Shown here in pieces: positions 1-8,802 of a stretch of DNA of 32,380 nt; position 1 is the first letter of the stretch, and each line of letters begins with the position of its first letter. A program made the position numbers and the translations under genes. This stretch comes from Actinomycetota bacterium (GTDB taxonomy: Bacteria > Actinomycetota > CADDZG01 > WHSQ01): NCBI GenBank assembly GCA_030447315.1, contig JAUJPD010000005.1, forward strand, positions 1-32,380, read 5' to 3'. The notes below the pieces were generated by a model that was not told the DNA's origin, ran no database searches, and saw only the letters and a list, made by a program, of their open reading frames with translations.

Positions 1-1
1 G

Positions 2-52
2 TTCGGCGATGACGAGTTCACGCTCTGCGAGGGTGAAGAGATCCTCAAGTAG
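2..52 (+). CDS. possible C-terminal fragment of an unidentified gene
   Basis: One + strand frame is open from the window edge to a TAG at 50-52 and encodes a short acidic tail, FGDDEFTLCEGEEILK. It stops 30 bases before the convergent polymerase/ligase gene ends at 83, which is a plausible gene boundary. The fragment is too short to assign a family, and a chance open frame is possible. Nothing further is seen in 53-82. Confidence 0.35.
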   Translation, partial: FGDDEFTLCEGEEILK

Positions 53-82
53 CACTGGGTAGATCGGCGGGTCCTGTCGTGA

Positions 83-2221
83 TCAGTCGGTCGGCAGCAA
101 CCGCGTCAGGGTGCGCGGACAGACCAACCCCAGCGATGGATCCGCAACCTGGTCCGCACTTGGTTTAAGGAGTTCGAGAGTGAGCAGGGGCCGGCAGGTT
201 GCCGTCGTGGTTCCGCGTGCCAGCGCCCTTCGAGCAGCTTCGGAGTTCCCTAGCTGAGCGTGGACCATTGCGAGTGCTCCCCAGAACTCGCTGTAGGCGC
301 CGGAGTACTCCGGAAAATCATGCGTAAGCAGATCTTCGAAGGGTGCCAGTTCGGCTATCGCTTCTTGCGGTCGTTGTAGCTGCAGAAGGATGTCGGCGAT
401 CTGAACCGCCAGCAGGGGATTGTGAGGGTCGAGCTCCTGCGCACGACGGGCTATGGCAAGCGCTTCTAGGTTCGCCTCGGGTTCCACCAGGGACCACCCA
501 TTCAGGAAGCTGCTATAGGCGGCCAGCGTCTGAGCGTCCGGGAAGTCCTCCAGGTACCTCATCGTCTCTCTCATCTCTTCGATCAGGGGCGCACCTTGGC
601 TCCGGCGCTCTAGGGCCGCTTTGCTTAGAAGCGCTGCATAGTGGCGCTTGTAATCGTTGTCCGCCCGCAGGGAGAGAGCCGAGGCGAAGCTCGCCCGTCC
701 GTCCGAGACACGTTGCTGTCCGAAGGCGACAGTGCCTTGTCTGACGCGGTGATCGGCCACCGACAGGAAAAGCACGGCGGTAGAGGCCGACACGAGGCCG
801 AGCGCAACGACGAGCACGGCGAGCAGCGTCATGGCCGGTCGTCGTCGACGGGCTTCCTTGTTAGACCTCGCCTGACTCGTGGCGGAGGCCGCGACGGCCG
901 CGATCAGCGCCCACAGGACGAATCTCAAGGTGAGCTCGTCGACGGTGGCGAGGGACTGTACGAGGTACGCGATCAGCGCCGCGCCGGCGGCCGCGTGCAT
1001 CGGCGACCCGGCGCCCCTTCGTCGCCAGGCTCTCCAGGTCCACACGAACACGAAGACCCATGCGGCGAGCCCGAGCAATCCGATGTTGGCAAACATCGCG
1101 ATCGGGACTGAATGGGGATCGTCACCCTTGACGAAGTTGAGAACCAGCGCGTTCTCCAGCACTTGGTGGAGCGGTCCCTCGATCGCATGCACGTTCGGCC
1201 CCCAGCCGAGCAGGGGTCTTTCCACCCCCATGGCCAGGGCACCTTCCCAGAGCAACCCCCGGCTGGCGGCGGTGCCGAAGGCCGGCGGAAGGTTGACGAT
1301 CGGATGCGCCACCAGCATTGAGACCACTACGGCCCCTACGGACGCTGCTCCGGCCGCTATCGCCGTTCCTATCCCCAACCGCCTCCTCCAACTTGCGGGA
1401 CGCCCGGAGGCAAGCCCGATGAAGGCCGCGGCCCCGGCGATCCCGGCCAACCAGGCGCCCTGGCTGACGGTGAAGACCAAGCAGAGAGTGATCAAGATCG
1501 TTGCCGCCATCCCCACCCTGGCGGCGCGGCCCCCGCGCGCCCACACCCCCAGCGCCAGGGGCAGCATGATCGCGAGGTAACCCCCGAGAAAGTTCGAATG
1601 ACCCAACGTCGAGATCACGTAGGTCGTGCCGGAGCGACTGGCGAGCCAAGCCCCCATAAAGATCATCTGGAAGATCCCGAAACCGGCCACGATCACGGCG
1701 CCCGCCAGCAGTGCGTGAAGCAAGCGTTCGCTCCGCCCAGCGAAGGCATCCGCTGCCAGGAACCCGAACAAGATGACGGCGAGGTAGGGGATGAGGCCGC
1801 CGTAGCGCAGATAGAGCCCCAAGAGGCTCCAGGACCTGTAGTCGGATGCCAACCAGGACGCCACGAAAGCCACCGAAAGAAGCGCGGCCGGAAGGAGAAG
1901 GATACGCAAGCTGCTCCACGGAGCGCCTAAAAGACCGGCGGCGATGCGAAGGCCCAAGGCGACACACACGACGATGATAAGGAGCGTCACCTTGGGCATG
2001 TCGTACGGGTCGTTCAGGAGTCCGGGTGTGTAAACAGCGGGCAGGATCGCCGCAGCTACCAGGAGGAGCCAACTCTCTACCTCTAGCAAAACCTCGGCGG
2101 CGCGAGTGGGACGGGGCCGGGTGCTCAGGCTCGCCTTCGATCTGTCCATCTCATCTCTGACAGCGGAGAGTTGGCCAGGGCGATCAGCGATCGGCTCCTG
2201 CTTCCGTCTCAAGTTGTTCAC
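83..2221 (-). CDS. O-antigen ligase/polymerase family membrane protein (Wzy/WaaL type) with C-terminal TPR region
   Basis: This 712-residue protein has a soluble N-terminal stretch of about 45 residues. A series of hydrophobic segments follows to about residue 480, then a soluble helical tail rich in Ala/Leu/Glu pairs that looks like TPR repeats (for example EAIAELAPFEDLL). The middle holds the Wzy_C-type pattern: TLGHSNFLGGYL near residue 206, then a large periplasmic loop with LLGWGPNVH and DDPHSVPIAMFANIGLLGL. Members of this family polymerise lipid-linked repeat units or ligate finished glycans on the outer face of the membrane. The TPR tail is common in Gram-positive relatives. It starts at a GTG that overlaps the stop of the upstream glycosyltransferase by 4 bases (GTGA), so the two are translationally coupled. 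Whether it is polymerase or ligase cannot be told from sequence. Confidence 0.85.
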   Translation of the reverse strand: MNNLRRKQEPIADRPGQLSAVRDEMDRSKASLSTRPRPTRAAEVLLEVESWLLLVAAAILPAVYTPGLLNDPYDMPKVTLLIIVVCVALGLRIAAGLLGAPWSSLRILLLPAALLSVAFVASWLASDYRSWSLLGLYLRYGGLIPYLAVILFGFLAADAFAGRSERLLHALLAGAVIVAGFGIFQMIFMGAWLASRSGTTYVISTLGHSNFLGGYLAIMLPLALGVWARGGRAARVGMAATILITLCLVFTVSQGAWLAGIAGAAAFIGLASGRPASWRRRLGIGTAIAAGAASVGAVVVSMLVAHPIVNLPPAFGTAASRGLLWEGALAMGVERPLLGWGPNVHAIEGPLHQVLENALVLNFVKGDDPHSVPIAMFANIGLLGLAAWVFVFVWTWRAWRRRGAGSPMHAAAGAALIAYLVQSLATVDELTLRFVLWALIAAVAASATSQARSNKEARRRRPAMTLLAVLVVALGLVSASTAVLFLSVADHRVRQGTVAFGQQRVSDGRASFASALSLRADNDYKRHYAALLSKAALERRSQGAPLIEEMRETMRYLEDFPDAQTLAAYSSFLNGWSLVEPEANLEALAIARRAQELDPHNPLLAVQIADILLQLQRPQEAIAELAPFEDLLTHDFPEYSGAYSEFWGALAMVHAQLGNSEAARRALARGTTTATCRPLLTLELLKPSADQVADPSLGLVCPRTLTRLLPTD

Positions 2222-3411
2222 TCCGGGATTCCTCCGTCGTCAGCCGACACCCATGAAGGATGTCCTGTCAGCGCGTTCCAATCGCGCTCCAACGCGCGGT
2301 CCACCGCCCAAGTCACGCTCTTGTCGAACCGGCTCGTGTCGAATCGCAGTGCGGCCTCACGTACTACTTCGGCATCGTAGTCATTGGCCTGGAATCCCAG
2401 TAAGGCGGTCGCGAAGGCAGAAGTGGCGTCCTCTTCCACCAGCATTCCCGTACGTCCGCCTTCCACCGTCTCGAGCGCACCACCGGCGGCCAGAGCTATC
2501 ACGGGCGTCCCGCACGCTTGGGCCTCCACGATCGACATGCCGAAATCCTCTACACCCGCGAAGACGTAAGCCTTGGCTCTCCGATACAGGTCGCGGAGCT
2601 CTAGGTCGGTGGGGTCGATGACGAATCTGACGTTAGGCCCCGCAACCTTCCTTAGCTTCGGAAGTAGAGGGCCGGAGCCAGCGACGACGAGCGGTACCTG
2701 TGCCCGCATGGCGGCCTCCACGACCAGGTCGGGGCGCTTGTAGGCCACCAGCCGGCCACTTACAAGAAAGAAGTCATCTTTGCGGCCATCCCCCGGCGTC
2801 CAGTAGGAGGTGTCGATCGGCGGGTGGACGACGAGGGACGGCTTGCCATAGGCCCTGGCGATCCGCGCCGCGACGAACTGCGAGTTCGCCAGAAACAGGT
2901 CGACCCGCTGCGACCACCGTCGGTCGGCCATGCGGAGCGCGGCGGCCATTGTCGGCAACAATGGACGCAGGAGGGCGGGGAAGCGATTGGACTCGGCCCG
3001 CCACTCCCACGCGTAGCGCATCGGTGTGTGGCAGTACGAAACCAAGACCGCATCGTCTCGTGGTCGAACGGCATTTACCGCTGCATGAGAGCTGGTTACG
3101 ACGAGGTCGAAGCTCGAGAGGTCGACACCGCGCCAGGCGAACGGCATGTGTGGCAGAAGCCACTGCCACTTAAGCTGAGCAGCTTCATGTTGAGGACCCA
3201 CGGTCGTGACCTGCTTGTTCGGAAACAACTCGGCGACGGATGTTTCCCAGGCGACGTAGGTAAAGATCCTGGAAATCCGGAGGATTTCGGACAGCCTCGA
3301 CGCCACCTGGTCGGATCCTCCAAATGTGGTTAGCCATTCATGACATAGGGCAGCACGTAGGGAATCGGTGCACTCGCCGTCCGCAGGGGCGCGACTCTCT
3401 TCCTTCGTCAT
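2218..3411 (-). CDS. GT4 glycosyltransferase, WbaZ-like (probable mannosyltransferase)
   Basis: This 397-residue protein has a GT-B fold pattern. The N-terminal domain opens with ALCHEWLTTFGGSDQVA near residue 20 and includes SYCHTPMRYAWEWR. The C-terminal domain has SGRLVAYKRPDLVVEAA and the GT4 retaining E-x7-E motif EDFGMSIVE, followed by ACGTPVIALAAGG. The CHEWL, GGS and YCHTPMRYAW combination is typical of WbaZ-like GT4 enzymes that transfer mannose from GDP-mannose; the donor is inferred from the family. It acts at the cytoplasmic membrane face on the lipid-linked repeat unit. It is coupled by a 4-base overlap to the polymerase/ligase gene. The ATG start lies only 11 bases from the divergent flippase start and has no visible Shine-Dalgarno; no in-frame alternative start was seen before the conserved domain. 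Confidence 0.87.
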   Translation of the reverse strand: MTKEESRAPADGECTDSLRAALCHEWLTTFGGSDQVASRLSEILRISRIFTYVAWETSVAELFPNKQVTTVGPQHEAAQLKWQWLLPHMPFAWRGVDLSSFDLVVTSSHAAVNAVRPRDDAVLVSYCHTPMRYAWEWRAESNRFPALLRPLLPTMAAALRMADRRWSQRVDLFLANSQFVAARIARAYGKPSLVVHPPIDTSYWTPGDGRKDDFFLVSGRLVAYKRPDLVVEAAMRAQVPLVVAGSGPLLPKLRKVAGPNVRFVIDPTDLELRDLYRRAKAYVFAGVEDFGMSIVEAQACGTPVIALAAGGALETVEGGRTGMLVEEDATSAFATALLGFQANDYDAEVVREAALRFDTSRFDKSVTWAVDRALERDWNALTGHPSWVSADDGGIPE

Positions 3412-3422
3412 AACGTGTAGCG

Positions 3423-4829
3423 ATGAGATGGCATCGGCGCGGGCATGCTAGCCGGTCTCTCGCGAGTGAAGAAGTTCGTGGGGCTGAGCGGTACCGCAGA
3501 GTCAGGCTGACGGCTATCGCATCGGCGTTCTCCCGCGGCGCATCTTTCCTCGTCACCTTCGTCTTGGTTGCCCTCGCCGCCCGATACCTAAGTAGTGATC
3601 AACTGGGGCTTTGGATGACGGTCATCGGGCTGGCGGCGCTGTTCTCGTTCGCCGATCTGGGTCTGGGGAATGGACTCATCAACGCGATCGCTGATGCTCA
3701 AGGTCGGGGAAGTACTCATGAAGCCCGTGTATTTGTCTCGACAGCTTTCTACTCGCTGCTGGGATTATGCGTGGCGGCGGCGGCCATATTCATCGCGGTG
3801 TACCCGACGATTGATTGGGCCGCTCTCTTCAACGTCCACTCCGCCGCCGCTGCTGCCGAAGCTGGTCCTACGGTTGGTGTGTTCATCGGGTGCCTCTTGG
3901 GGATGGTGGTACTTGGTCTCGCACAGAAGATCCACGTTGGCTACCAAGAAGGTTTCTTCGCCGGTGTCTGGTCTGCCGTGGGAAGTGCCGTTGCGATGGG
4001 GGCGGGGGCGATCGCTGTCTCTGTTGAAGCGGGTGTTCCATGGCTCACTCTCGCGGTGCTCGGCGGCCCCGTCGTGGGGGTGCTGTTGAACTCGGTCGCG
4101 GTGTATTGGTTCCACAGGCCGGAACTGCGTCCGCGCCTTTTACTCATGAACCGCCCTGCCATCAAGCGTTTGTCGTCGCTAGGAGGGCTGTACCTTGCTC
4201 TATCGGTTGCGGGCGCGGTCGGGTATGAGACCGACAACATCGTGATAGCGCGGATACTTGGTGCCGAGGATGTCCCCAGTTACGCGCTGCCGTTTCGGCT
4301 CTTCTACATCATTCCCACCGTTGTGAGCTTGGTCCTCGCTCCACTCTGGCCGGCGTACGCGGAAGCGACTGCTCGGGGAGACTACGTGTGGATCAAAGAG
4401 ACATTCACACGGTCCCTCCGGTTCTCTCTCGCCATCTCGATTCCAGCTGGTCTTTCGTTCGTCGTCTTCGGAGGTGAGGTGCTCCGACTGTGGGTAGGCG
4501 GAGCAATCGAGCCCTCGTTCAGTCTGCTTGTTGGCTTTGGCTTATGGACAGTGATCACCGCCGTCACGGGGCCATTCGCAATGTTGTTCAATGGGCTGGC
4601 CATCATCAGGTTTCAAGTCGTCGCTAGCCTCACGATGGCGACGGTGAATCTTCTTCTGTCGATCGTTCTTGTTCAGCGGATCGGCGTCGCAGGTGCGATC
4701 TACGGAACGGTGCTGTCGATGCTTTTCTGTATCGTGCTGCCCTACAGTGGCTACATCACGAGGATGCTCCGGCGAATAGAGAGGGGAGCTCCTGTCGCAA
4801 CCAGAAGAACGGATATCCGCGCATCATGA
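3423..4829 (+). CDS. Wzx-type polysaccharide flippase (MVF/MATE superfamily)
   Basis: This 468-residue integral membrane protein has about 12-14 hydrophobic segments after a basic N-terminus of about 30 residues. The first segment pattern, ASAFSRGASFLVTFVLVALA then AARYLSSDQLGLW, is typical of oligosaccharide flippases, as are ADLGLGNGL near residue 80 and YETDNIVIARILG in the middle. It should translocate undecaprenyl-diphosphate-linked repeat units to the outer leaflet for the polymerase/ligase. ATG 3423 is the only ATG, GTG or TTG in frame before the first membrane segment, but it lacks a Shine-Dalgarno. The stop overlaps the methyltransferase start by 4 bases. Base composition is lower in GC than in the housekeeping genes further right, in line with a mobile glycan cluster. 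Confidence 0.87.
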   Translation: MRWHRRGHASRSLASEEVRGAERYRRVRLTAIASAFSRGASFLVTFVLVALAARYLSSDQLGLWMTVIGLAALFSFADLGLGNGLINAIADAQGRGSTHEARVFVSTAFYSLLGLCVAAAAIFIAVYPTIDWAALFNVHSAAAAAEAGPTVGVFIGCLLGMVVLGLAQKIHVGYQEGFFAGVWSAVGSAVAMGAGAIAVSVEAGVPWLTLAVLGGPVVGVLLNSVAVYWFHRPELRPRLLLMNRPAIKRLSSLGGLYLALSVAGAVGYETDNIVIARILGAEDVPSYALPFRLFYIIPTVVSLVLAPLWPAYAEATARGDYVWIKETFTRSLRFSLAISIPAGLSFVVFGGEVLRLWVGGAIEPSFSLLVGFGLWTVITAVTGPFAMLFNGLAIIRFQVVASLTMATVNLLLSIVLVQRIGVAGAIYGTVLSMLFCIVLPYSGYITRMLRRIERGAPVATRRTDIRAS

Positions 4830-5653
4830 CGTCTCTGGATGATGCTGTCCGCACTCTCCGTTCGGATCCCGACAAGTCGGGTCTCGTGGCCGACACTTAC
4901 TTGGATAAGGACGTGCTGGAGGCCGCTGAACGATTTTTCCGGTCGGGCGAATTTGCAGAAGTCCTAAGGACCGTTGGCGAGCGTGCGAGGGGGGATGTGG
5001 TGGACCTAGGCGCAGGACGTGGGATCGCGTCTTACTCATTTGCCCGCGCTGGCGCACGCAGCGTATACGCGATTGAGCCCGACCCTAGTGAGGAGGTTGG
5101 CCGCGGGGGGATATCAAGGATCAGTTCCAATCTGCCGGTGTGCGTGATGGCGGGTACGGGGGAAGCGCTGCCCCTGAAAGACTCGTCGTGCGACTTGGTC
5201 TATATCCGGCAGGTCCTGCACCACGTCCCGAATCTGCATCGCCTTCTGGCGGAGTGTCATCGCGTCCTGCGGCAGGGGGGCATGTTAGTGGCGACGCGGG
5301 AGCATGTCGTGGACAGCCAGCGCCAGCTGAATCGGTTTCTAACCAACCACCCGATCCACGCGTTAGTGGGTGGCGAGCACGCGTACCCCCTCGAGCAATA
5401 CCTCGCGGCGATCCGGTCGTCCGGATTGGTGCTGCACCAGACGTGGGGGCCTTGGGATTCTGTGATCAACGCTTTTCCAGCGGTCCAGACGCCGAAAGAG
5501 CTACGGGAATATCCAGCCACCATGCTGAGGCGTCGCTTGGGGCGGCTCGGGGGACTCGTTGCAGGATGGGGTTGGTCAAAGACGCTCGTTTGGCGTTACC
5601 TGAACCGGCCAACCCCGGGTCGGTTGTACTCGTTCGTCGCCACCAAACCATGA
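4826..5653 (+). CDS. class I SAM-dependent methyltransferase (Methyltransf_11 type)
   Basis: This 275-residue protein has SAM-binding motif I as VVDLGAGRGIASYSFARAGA near residues 55-75, and an acidic residue ending the next strand in YAIEPDPSEE. A motif IV/V region follows: CDLVYIRQVLHHVPNLHRLL, then HRVLRQGGMLVATREH. This layout is that of UbiE/Methyltransf_11 enzymes. Its place directly after the flippase, with a 4-base ATGA overlap, suggests it methylates a sugar or other part of the surface glycan, but the acceptor cannot be read from the sequence. The gene is convergent with the next glycosyltransferase, with only 18 bases between their stops and no obvious terminator there. Confidence 0.82.
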   Translation: MTSLDDAVRTLRSDPDKSGLVADTYLDKDVLEAAERFFRSGEFAEVLRTVGERARGDVVDLGAGRGIASYSFARAGARSVYAIEPDPSEEVGRGGISRISSNLPVCVMAGTGEALPLKDSSCDLVYIRQVLHHVPNLHRLLAECHRVLRQGGMLVATREHVVDSQRQLNRFLTNHPIHALVGGEHAYPLEQYLAAIRSSGLVLHQTWGPWDSVINAFPAVQTPKELREYPATMLRRRLGRLGGLVAGWGWSKTLVWRYLNRPTPGRLYSFVATKP

Positions 5654-5671
5654 GGCGGTCCACCGACCCGG

Positions 5672-6793
5672 TTACAGAGTCGCGTAAATGTCGTACAGAC
5701 TGGCCGCCGTCCGGTCCCACGAGAAGTCATCTGCCCGCTCCAGCCCGCACCTGACCTTATCGGTGGGGGCCGTGGTGAGGACCTGCTCCAGGGCCGTCAC
5801 CAAGTCGGATCCGCTGGAGGGATCAAAGTAGGTAGCGCAGGCTTTTGCAACCTCCCGAGTCGATGGGATATCAGAAGCGATGATTGGACACCCGCAGCTC
5901 ATGGCTTCCACTAATGGGATCCCGAACCCTTCGTACAGCGAGGGATATATGAGGCCTGCGGCCTTGCCGTAGAGGCTGGAAAGCTGCGCGTCGGTCGGTC
6001 TCCCAACGTGACTTACGACGTGGACCAGGCCCTGGTCGCGAATGAGCCCTATCTCTTGGTCTGAGAAAGGCGGCCCGGCCACAACAAGTTGCGCTTGGGA
6101 GCGGAGGAACGGCGTTGTCCATGCGTCGATCACGATGCGGAAGTTCTTGTGGGAGTCGCGGCCGCCGACGTACAGGAAGAAGGGACGTTCTTTTTCGTCT
6201 CGGGAGCGACCGGAACTATGGCAGTAGGCGTCGCTAGCTGCCAGGTGCACCACGTGGATGGGAACATCCCGAAGATCGAAGTTGGCCAGTAGGTCTGTCT
6301 TCGTCGCCTCCGAGATGCACACCACCACGTCGGCAGCCGTTATGTATCGATGCCTTTGCTTTCGGAACAGCCGGGCGCCCCTCGAATCTAGAAGCGCTGG
6401 AAAGAGCTCATAAATGAGGTCGGGGATAAGGGCGACGTTGGGCCCTCTCCACCTATGAGGCGGCAGTGTGAAGTAGCTGGACTGCCAGATCCAGTGCGAG
6501 CGGTCTCGCAGAGCCGAGCCGAACAGAGCCCTCCGGACGGGTCCAGCGACCGGGATAGCTCTTCCCTCTGGTCGCGAAAGTCTCCCGTAGTCCACAAGCC
6601 TGATGTGTTGGAGGCGATCGTGCCTGGGGAGGGCTTGTTCCAGACCACCAGAAGTGGACACCGCTACGCGGGCGCCGTGGTCACAGAGGCGCGGCAGGGA
6701 CTCCCTGAATATCTGAGAGATCCCTCCGAGCTTTTGGACCTCGAAAACCAGTCCGTCTATCAGGATCTCGGGACTTCCGGCCCTTTGCTTCAC
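5672..6793 (-). CDS. GT4 glycosyltransferase, MtfB-like
   Basis: This 373-residue GT-B enzyme has an N-terminal half that includes LIDGLVFEVQKLGGISQIFRE and LIPDLIYELFPALL. The linker region has VVCISEATKTDLLANF. The C-terminal half has FFLYVGGRDSHKNFRIVIDAW, then the GT4 signature YPSLYEGFGIPLVEAMSCG, with the E-x7-E pair in EGFGIPLVE, then CPIIASDIPSTREV. This arrangement matches mannosyltransferase MtfB/WbpX-like GT4 enzymes; the sugar specificity is inference. The start ATG overlaps the stop of the Rmd-like gene by 4 bases, so a deoxyhexose donor made by that enzyme is a possible substrate. The gene is last in the - strand run that begins with the polyprenyl-phosphate transferase. Confidence 0.85.
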   Translation of the reverse strand: MKQRAGSPEILIDGLVFEVQKLGGISQIFRESLPRLCDHGARVAVSTSGGLEQALPRHDRLQHIRLVDYGRLSRPEGRAIPVAGPVRRALFGSALRDRSHWIWQSSYFTLPPHRWRGPNVALIPDLIYELFPALLDSRGARLFRKQRHRYITAADVVVCISEATKTDLLANFDLRDVPIHVVHLAASDAYCHSSGRSRDEKERPFFLYVGGRDSHKNFRIVIDAWTTPFLRSQAQLVVAGPPFSDQEIGLIRDQGLVHVVSHVGRPTDAQLSSLYGKAAGLIYPSLYEGFGIPLVEAMSCGCPIIASDIPSTREVAKACATYFDPSSGSDLVTALEQVLTTAPTDKVRCGLERADDFSWDRTAASLYDIYATL

Positions 6794-7695
6794 ACGGGAA
6801 CGGAGGAACGCCAGTGGTGCAGAACGTCGGCCAGTGTCTGCTGCAGAGAGTACTCAGGCATCCATCCGGTCAGGTCTTGAAGCTTGCGTGGGCTTCCCAC
6901 TAGCACACTCGGATCCGCTGCCCGCATACGGCTCGGATCCACCCGTACCTCTATCTCGACCGCGGCGAGATCCAGCAGTATGTCGAGCGCGTACTTGAGC
7001 GGGTACGCCATTCCACAGGCAACGTTGTAGAGCGACCCCGGCGCAGCTGAGCCCATCAGCTTGGTGTAGGCGCCGACGACATCTCTCACGTCCATGAATT
7101 CTCGAACGACCTCGACGTCTCCGACCGCGAGGATCGGTTCGCTCAATCCCTTTTCCGCTAGAGCGATCTGACGAGCCCAGTCGGCGGTGGCGAACGATGC
7201 CGGCTGCCCCGGGCCGATATGCATGAACGCTCTCGTGATGATCGTATGGAGGCCAAAGGCTTCGTGGAACATGGCAACGACCGCTTCTTGACCGAGTTTG
7301 CTTGCTGCGTAAGGAGACAATGGTCGCGTCAATGCCCGCTCTTCGATCGGCTCGGCCAGCTGGCCAGCGGCGCCGTAGACGTCACTTGAAGCAGTCACGA
7401 GGATCCGCGTCGCAGGCGAGTGGCGCCGGATCGCCTCGAGGAGGTTGTGTGTTCCTACGACGTTGACCTGGTAGGTGAGATCAGGTTCGGTCCAGGATCG
7501 CGACGCGGATGATTGGGCAGCGAGGTGGAAGACTTGAACAGGCCGATTTTCTTGGATCACTTTCTCCACCTCAGCGCTCCGAGCCACATCGAGGTCCCGG
7601 TGACTCAATGCGAGAACAGGAGTTCCTTGCCGCGCCAACTCGCGGCTGAGGTAGGAGCCGACGAATCCCCCGGCGCCAGTCACGAGCGTCAGCAT
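6790..7695 (-). CDS. rmd: NAD(P)-dependent epimerase/dehydratase, probable GDP-4-keto-6-deoxymannose reductase
   Basis: This 301-residue extended SDR has the Rossmann glycine motif GAGGFVG at residues 7-13, HLAAQSSASRSW near residue 57, and the active-site Tyr-Lys pair in SPYAASKLGQE. The HIGPGQPASFATADWARQI segment, the REFMDVRDVV block, and YNVACG followed by DPSRMRAADPSVLVG match Rmd, which reduces GDP-4-keto-6-deoxy-D-mannose to GDP-D-rhamnose. Closely related reductases give GDP-6-deoxytalose or GDP-fucose-type products, so the exact sugar is uncertain. Its usual partner Gmd is not in this window. The ATG is preceded by AAGGTG at a good distance. It lies 57 bases after the GT2 gene and overlaps the following GT4 by 4 bases. 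Confidence 0.78.
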   Translation of the reverse strand: MLTLVTGAGGFVGSYLSRELARQGTPVLALSHRDLDVARSAEVEKVIQENRPVQVFHLAAQSSASRSWTEPDLTYQVNVVGTHNLLEAIRRHSPATRILVTASSDVYGAAGQLAEPIEERALTRPLSPYAASKLGQEAVVAMFHEAFGLHTIITRAFMHIGPGQPASFATADWARQIALAEKGLSEPILAVGDVEVVREFMDVRDVVGAYTKLMGSAAPGSLYNVACGMAYPLKYALDILLDLAAVEIEVRVDPSRMRAADPSVLVGSPRKLQDLTGWMPEYSLQQTLADVLHHWRSSVPV

Positions 7696-7752
7696 CAGCG
7701 CACCTTACTCTCGCCACACAATCGCACAGCTCGTCGCGACGCGGCGGTCAGC

Positions 7753-8802
7753 TCATGGGTCCCCCGTGGTGCCTCTGCTGCGTCCAGCCAAGACCAGCTC
7801 GTTGAGAAGCTTCTTCGTTGCTCCGTGCGCGAGCCTTTTCCGAGCGGGCTTGAATCTCCAGACATCCGGGTTCGTCAGATAACGCAGGGGGATCAGACTT
7901 TTTCGACCATTGAGATGCTGCTCGGCGAAGCAGGCCTCGACCGACGCTGCAGCCTGCACATCCCGATGATCCACGGCTGCATAGAACTGACGCGCCCACT
8001 CCGTGACAGAACTTGCCTCTCGTCGCAGGTTCTCCCTCTGAACCCGCGATCCGCTGATGGACCGATACGCCGCGATTCCACCAAGTGCCAGATAGGCCGG
8101 ACCGATCCACCCATTCTTCAGGTAAGCCAGGAAGTTCTCCTTCATGAATTCGGCGCGATCGATCCGTGCAGTCTTCGAATCGTGACCGTAGGTCATTCTT
8201 GCCAGTACGGTGGGAACGAACACCCGCGGGATCCCTCGATTGATGTAGCGAAGCCAAAGATCTAGGTCCATAGCGAGGTTCAGTGTCGGGTCGATCTGGC
8301 CGGCTTCGTCGTAGGCCGTACGGCGGAAGAATGTGCTCGGCTGAACGATCGGGTTTCCAAAGTGCAGGTCGCGGTCGCGCACCCGTGTAACCGGCTCGAT
8401 GGCCGATGCTCTGCCGGCACCAGTAATGACCGCCCTCCCGCAGACCCACCCGGCTTCGGGATGATCAGAGAGTGCCTTGACCACCATGCGTACTGCTCCG
8501 GGCAACAGTTCGTCATCGGCGTTCAGCCAAGCCAGTATGCGGCCTCGTGCAACCCCGAACCCCTTCGCAAGTGCCTCTGACTGACCGGAGTCGGGCTCAG
8601 AGACCCACCGGATGCCGGGCGTTTCTTCGAGTAGTTCAACCGTGCCATCCGATGAGGCGCCATCGATCACGACATGCTCCAGATGCGCGTACTCTTGGTT
8701 TGCGACGCTCTCTAGACACCGCTTCAATGAAGCTCCCGCGTTACGGCAAGGCGTCACTATCGAAACGAGCGGGACCTCCGACCCCGCTGCCTCAGAACTC
8801 AT
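7753..8802 (-). CDS. GT2 family glycosyltransferase
   Basis: This 349-residue GT-A enzyme opens with VPLVSIVTPCRNAGASLKRC and has HVVIDGASSDGTVELL near residue 45. The SGQSEALAKGF block is followed by the DxD-type metal/nucleotide motif in RILAWLNADDELLPGA, and then FFRRTAYDEAGQID and MDLDLWLRYINRG. This is the WfgS-like GT2 pattern of capsule and O-antigen clusters. I place the start at the ATG at 8800-8802 because conserved sequence begins right after it and it overlaps the upstream GT4 stop by 4 bases. The frame stays open a further 132 codons upstream, but that part is antisense-like reading of the GT4 gene. A C-terminal stretch of about 100 residues has no motif I recognise. Confidence 0.86.
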   Translation of the reverse strand: MSSEAAGSEVPLVSIVTPCRNAGASLKRCLESVANQEYAHLEHVVIDGASSDGTVELLEETPGIRWVSEPDSGQSEALAKGFGVARGRILAWLNADDELLPGAVRMVVKALSDHPEAGWVCGRAVITGAGRASAIEPVTRVRDRDLHFGNPIVQPSTFFRRTAYDEAGQIDPTLNLAMDLDLWLRYINRGIPRVFVPTVLARMTYGHDSKTARIDRAEFMKENFLAYLKNGWIGPAYLALGGIAAYRSISGSRVQRENLRREASSVTEWARQFYAAVDHRDVQAAASVEACFAEQHLNGRKSLIPLRYLTNPDVWRFKPARKRLAHGATKKLLNELVLAGRSRGTTGDP

